A stretch of 23,287 nucleotides of DNA, from assembly GCA_902494855.1 (NCBI GenBank), contig CABUVC010000005.1, positions 1 through 23,287 on the forward strand. The letters are read 5' to 3'. The notes beneath the pieces are model-generated. The model was not told the origin of the DNA. It saw only the letters and a program-made list of their open reading frames with translations, and ran no database searches. Made by a program: the position numbers and the translations under genes. This document shows, piece after piece, positions 20,760-23,287 of this stretch. Every line of letters begins with the position of its first letter. Positions within the stretch are counted from its first letter, which is position 1. This stretch comes from an uncultured Collinsella sp. (GTDB taxonomy: Bacteria > Actinomycetota > Coriobacteriia > Coriobacteriales > Coriobacteriaceae).

Positions 20760-21980
20760 CTAGTTCTCGTCCTCAAACATACCACCCGCAACAACTTCGT
20801 ACATATGCTCGAGCTCCAGGCGGTCCATCAAAAGCGGAACGGGGTACAGCGGATTGGCCTCGGCATCGGCATGTGCCGCCATTTCGGGAATGTCGGAGCG
20901 GCGAATGCCCGTCACGTATTTGGGAATTTCCAAGGCGGCGTTCATGCGGTCGACCCAATCGATAAATGCCTCGGCAGCCAGGCTATCCTGCGCGTTAGCC
21001 GGCGCAATGCCCGCCATGCGAGCAAGATCGGCAAGCTTGGGGGCGGCGGCGTCACCATAAGCGCGAAGCATGTGCGGCAGGATGATCGCGTTGGCCAAGC
21101 CGTGCGGAATCCCGTAACGCCCGCCCAAGCTGTGTGCGATGGCATGAACGTATCCAACATAGGAGCGGGTAAACGCAACGCCCGCCTTATACGCCGCCGA
21201 AAGCATATTGCGGCGCGCACGCATGTTGTCGCCATACTCATAGGCCTCGAGCAAATTGTCGTGGATGAGTTGCACCGCCTGTCGCGCCATCTTGCGCGTA
21301 TAGGGCGTGGTGCTTCGCCCAATAAACGCCTCGACGGCATGCGTCAGGGCGTCCATGCCCGTCTGCCCCGTAATGGAGGCGGGCAGACCGCGCGTAAACT
21401 CGGGGTCGTGCACCGCAAAGCGCGGGATAAGCACAAAGTCGTTGATGGGGTACTTGTAGTGCGTCTCGTCATCGGTAATTACCGCCGCAAGCGTGACCTC
21501 ACTTCCCGTGCCTGCCGTGGTGGGAACGGCGATGAGCAGCGGCAGGCGACGATGAATCCGCAGCAGGCCGCGCATCTTGATGACAGGCTTGTTTGGCCGC
21601 GCAATGCGTGCCCCTACGCCCTTGGCACAGTCCATGGCCGAGCCACCGCCAAAGCCGATAATGGCCTGGCAGGCGCTCTCTCGATACAGGGACGCCGCTT
21701 CCTCCACGTTTGAAACCGTGGGGTTCATACGCGTTTCGGCATAGACCGTAACGCCAATCCCCTGAGCCGTAAGCGCACGCTCGAGCGCTGCCGTAAGCCC
21801 CAGGCGAGCAATACCGGGGTCCGTCACGATAAGGACCTTCTGGATCGAGCGCTTTTGAAGCACCGCGGGCACATCCTCGGCATGCTCTAAAATGCGCGGC
21901 TCGGTATAGGGCAGGATCGGCAATGCAATGCGAAAAACCGTCTGATATGTTCGGCACCAGGCACGACGGGCTAGATGCAT
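20760..21980 (-). CDS. Iron-containing alcohol dehydrogenase
   Basis: This is a 406-residue group III (FucO-like) dehydrogenase. The cofactor-binding GFGGGSAMDCAKG (109-121) is followed by PTTAGTGSEVT (153-163). Predicted metal ligands are D210 and H214 (GMDALTHAVEAF), H279, and H293 (AHSLGGRYGIPHGLANA); their spacing matches FucO. It interconverts an alcohol and aldehyde with NAD(P)H, and the coupled aldehyde dehydrogenase would act on the aldehyde. The first 25 residues before the domain are slightly long and basic. The start at ATG 21980 has AAGGAG eight bases upstream. Two palindromic operators lie ahead of it (22000-22013 and 22064-22077), so expression is probably controlled by a dedicated regulator encoded elsewhere. 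Confidence 0.92.
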   Translation of the reverse strand: MHLARRAWCRTYQTVFRIALPILPYTEPRILEHAEDVPAVLQKRSIQKVLIVTDPGIARLGLTAALERALTAQGIGVTVYAETRMNPTVSNVEEAASLYRESACQAIIGFGGGSAMDCAKGVGARIARPNKPVIKMRGLLRIHRRLPLLIAVPTTAGTGSEVTLAAVITDDETHYKYPINDFVLIPRFAVHDPEFTRGLPASITGQTGMDALTHAVEAFIGRSTTPYTRKMARQAVQLIHDNLLEAYEYGDNMRARRNMLSAAYKAGVAFTRSYVGYVHAIAHSLGGRYGIPHGLANAIILPHMLRAYGDAAAPKLADLARMAGIAPANAQDSLAAEAFIDWVDRMNAALEIPKYVTGIRRSDIPEMAAHADAEANPLYPVPLLMDRLELEHMYEVVAGGMFEDEN

Positions 21981-21999
21981 AAAGGAAACTCCTTCATTT

Positions 22000-22013
22000 G
22001 TTGATAGATCAAC
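22000..22013 (-). promoter_or_regulatory. Operator-like palindrome proximal to adh
   Basis: GTTGATAGATCAAC is a perfect palindrome with a two-base centre, 20 bp upstream of the adh ATG and just downstream of a minus-strand -10-like TACAAT (22032-22027). A bound repressor here would block initiation or early elongation. The related half-sites at 22064-22077 support a real operator. Confidence 0.5.
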
Positions 22014-22063
22014 ATTTGCTCGACCGATTGTACTCAGCGGCGTCCGTATATGACTTGCAAACC

Positions 22064-22077
22064 GTTAATCAATCAAC
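22064..22077 (-). promoter_or_regulatory. Operator-like palindrome distal to adh
   Basis: On the minus strand GTTGATTGATTAAC is the same GTTGAT-N2-ATyAAC pattern with one mismatch. Its centre is 64 bp from the proximal site, about six helical turns, so a looping arrangement is possible. It includes a TTGATT that could act as a -35. Confidence 0.45.
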
Positions 22078-22124
22078 ATCTTCATATCTCAAAATTGTTT
22101 TATTAAAAATCATTCCTAATAGGC

Positions 22125-22152
22125 TTCACATTTGGTTGCATTTATGGATAAT
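22125..22152 (+). promoter_or_regulatory. Sigma-70 type promoter of the rubrerythrin gene
   Basis: TTCACA (22125-22130, five of six consensus bases), a 16-bp spacer and GATAAT (22147-22152, five of six) lie in an AT-rich patch. Transcription should begin near 22159, leaving a leader of about 78 nt. It is divergent from the adh promoter. Confidence 0.65.
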
Positions 22153-22170
22153 AGAACTCGTCAAGACGCA

Positions 22171-22201
22171 CGTCCGGAGAGGGCCCTTACGGGACCGGAC
22201 G
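22171..22201 (+). promoter_or_regulatory. Leader hairpin before rubrerythrin
   Basis: CGTCCGG (22171-22177) and CCGGACG (22195-22201) form a seven-bp stem in the predicted 5' leader, with a small CCC/GGG inner pairing. It could stabilise the mRNA. I do not recognise it as a known riboswitch. Confidence 0.4.
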
Positions 22202-22236
22202 AGCGCACAATCGCCATCGATCGAAAGGATCGAATC

Positions 22237-22797
22237 ATGAAGTTTGTTTGCCCCGTTTGCGGTTATGTGGAAGAGTTCGACGGCGATCAGCTGCCCGAGG
22301 ACTTCAAGTGCCCCCAGTGCGGCGTTCCCGGTTCTCGTTTCCTGAAGCAGGAGGAGGGCCAGCTCGAGTGGGCTGCCGAGCACGTCGTGGGCGTCGCCAA
22401 GATGGAGGGCGTCTCTGAGGACATCGTTGCCGACCTGCGCGCCAACTTTGAGGGCGAGTGCTCCGAGGTCGGTATGTACCTGGCCATGGCTCGCGTCGCT
22501 CATCGCGAGGGCTATCCCGAGATCGGCCTGTACTGGGAGAAGGCTGCCCACGAGGAGGCCGAGCATGCCGCCAAGTTCGCCGAGCTCCTGGGCGAGGTCG
22601 TGACCGACTCCACCAAGAAGAACCTCGAGATGCGCGTTGAGGCCGAGAACGGCGCCACCGCCGGCAAGACCGATCTTGCCAAGCGTGCCAAGGCCGCCGG
22701 CCTCGATGCCATCCACGACACCGTGCACGAGATGGCTCGCGACGAAGCTCGCCACGGCAAGGCTTTCGCCGGCCTGCTCAAGCGCTACTTCGGCTAA
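22237..22797 (+). CDS. Reverse rubrerythrin (rubredoxin-ferritin-like peroxidase)
   Basis: This is 186 residues from ATG 22237, which has AAAGGA upstream; in-frame codons before it precede the predicted leader hairpin. An N-terminal rubredoxin-like domain has C5-x2-C8 (CPVCGY) and C25-x2-C28 (CPQCGVPG). It precedes a ferritin-like four-helix domain with the diiron ligand motifs EGECSEVGMY, EEAEHAAKF and DEARHGKAF. This domain order is that of reverse rubrerythrins, NADH-dependent peroxide reductases of anaerobes. It acts in the cytoplasm to detoxify hydrogen peroxide with electrons passed through the rubredoxin site. It is monocistronic, with its own promoter and a strong terminator, and its optimised codons (GCC, AAG, GAG) suggest high expression. 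Confidence 0.92.
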   Translation: MKFVCPVCGYVEEFDGDQLPEDFKCPQCGVPGSRFLKQEEGQLEWAAEHVVGVAKMEGVSEDIVADLRANFEGECSEVGMYLAMARVAHREGYPEIGLYWEKAAHEEAEHAAKFAELLGEVVTDSTKKNLEMRVEAENGATAGKTDLAKRAKAAGLDAIHDTVHEMARDEARHGKAFAGLLKRYFG

Positions 22798-22833
22798 GCC
22801 AAACGCCTGAGAGATAATCTTTAGGTCGATAAG

Positions 22834-22862
22834 GCCCGGACCGCATGGTTCGGGCTTTTTTT
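22834..22862 (+). terminator. Intrinsic terminator of the rubrerythrin gene
   Basis: GCCCGGACC (22834-22842), loop GCAT and GGTTCGGGC (22847-22855) form a nine-bp stem with one G-U pair, followed by seven T residues. Confidence 0.92.
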
Positions 22863-22929
22863 GTGTCTCGAGAACTCGCAAACGCCCTGAAATAGGACCG
22901 CCTTCGACATCGGCTTCGCGTCAAAAACT

Positions 22930-23048
22930 AAGTGAGTAGACTTTTTTGAACTTGCCGAGCAGGCCATCCATATCACTTTATAAAGCCGCAGGTAAATGCC
23001 TTGTTACAAAACGGCCTGGTCACCAAAGTGCCAAAAGCCTACTCACTT
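22930..23048. repeat. 119-bp dispersed hairpin element, copy B
   Basis: It has the same length and ends as the copy at 12910-13028, with a left arm AAGTGAGTAGACTTTTTTG and a right arm differing at one A/G position and the T-run. The centre (22980-22994) reads ATAAAGCCGCAGGTA. CAGGCC (22960-22965) pairs with GGCCTG (23013-23018) at the positions where copy A pairs GCACA with TGTGC, so the base pairs are conserved while the bases change. The right arm contains the stop codon of the partial minus-strand gene. It follows the rubrerythrin terminator by 67 bp. Confidence 0.8.
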
Positions 23049-23287
23049 AGAACCGCAGCCGTCCACGATCGAGCTGTTTTGTGTCTAACGGGCATCTTTC
23101 CGTCAATTACTCCCAATTTTGTCCAGTCAACGAACAGTTCAGACCGGAGTAATGTCTCAGCCCTTTGCTCATCTGAGCTTTTATCACGATATTCAGCATC
23201 GAGCATCCTGCATACGGCCTTAACGATCGCGTGGAATCTACCCTCATCGGATATCTGTCTGTGCGTCAGGAAAAGTACATCGTAGCC
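23039..23287 (-). CDS. C-terminal fragment of an unidentified protein, truncated by the window edge
   Basis: Eighty-two codons are open from the window edge to a TAG at 23039-23041, with no start visible. The product is charged and plausible as protein (RFHAIVKAVCRMLDAEYRDK, then ELFVDWTKLGVIDGKMPVRH). Its codons (AGA, AGG, ATA, TTA) and lower GC differ from neighbouring genes, hinting at acquired DNA. The last residues (Leu-Ser-Glu-stop) are encoded by the terminal repeat of the adjacent 119-bp element. The plus-strand frame across the same stretch is serine-rich and less convincing. No family is recognised. Confidence 0.5.
   Translation of the reverse strand, partial: GYDVLFLTHRQISDEGRFHAIVKAVCRMLDAEYRDKSSDEQRAETLLRSELFVDWTKLGVIDGKMPVRHKTARSWTAAVLSE

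Noticed and set aside
22171..22201. Riboswitch in the rubrerythrin leader
   Set aside because: It is a simple hairpin of about 30 nt, too small for any riboswitch class I know, with no alternative terminator before the gene.
23001..23285. Plus-strand frame at the window end
   Set aside because: It begins inside the 119-bp element, is Ser-rich, and conflicts with a more protein-like minus-strand frame across the same bases.

Overview
The window looks like chromosome from a high-GC, anaerobic actinobacterium, most likely class Coriobacteriia and close to Collinsella. That placement is inference. It rests on the GC-rich codon usage, a reverse-type rubrerythrin (oxidative defence of anaerobes), a DUF3516-type Ski2-like helicase, a bacterial Elp3 and the style of the short palindromic repeats. 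No rRNA, tRNA, CRISPR array, transposase or prophage gene is visible.

Layout. 1-524: end of a DUF554 membrane protein. 613-6222: a tight plus-strand operon of a TerB_N/TerB_C protein, a BrxD-like ATPase (DUF2791) and an Lhr-like helicase (BrxHI type). This is the helicase/ATPase arm of BREX-like systems with no methyltransferase, PglZ or nuclease in view, and it is the best candidate for an undescribed system. 6250-10744, minus strand: a spermidine-synthase-fold protein directly abutting Elp3, then a DUF4097 beta-repeat membrane protein coupled to a membrane-anchored HTH regulator whose C-terminus is shifted by a G4 tract. 11012-12842, plus strand: a Trm9-like methyltransferase and a divergent TrmB. 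With Elp3 this makes a small tRNA-modification neighbourhood. 13152-15833: a large Ski2-like helicase, convergent with a DUF2130 coiled-coil/nuclease-like protein (15912-17669). 17810-18946, minus strand: HIRAN protein, a 59-residue charged protein and a metallophosphoesterase. 19183-19266: a 27-residue one-helix peptide with a hairpin-masked ribosome binding site, resembling a type I toxin. 19372-21980: an alcohol dehydrogenase/aldehyde dehydrogenase operon with two matching palindromic operators in front. 22237-22797: reverse rubrerythrin with a clear promoter and terminator. 23039-23287: C-terminal end of an unidentified minus-strand gene.

Two families of non-coding repeats run through the window. 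(i) Two copies of a 119-bp element (12910-13028 and 22930-23048) have 19-bp terminal inverted repeats, a conserved centre and base pairs that co-vary between the copies, so the whole element appears to be selected as a hairpin. (ii) Three shorter imperfect palindromes (3663-3699, 6227-6250, 17757-17809) have a GGGAC(A/G)GG core and abut or overlap stop codons.

How it works together: the TerB/BrxD/Lhr operon, the Ski2-like helicase, DUF2130 and HIRAN are all predicted nucleic-acid handling proteins. Elp3, the Trm9-like protein and TrmB point to tRNA wobble and variable-loop modification. Adh/Aldh and rubrerythrin serve fermentation and oxygen defence.
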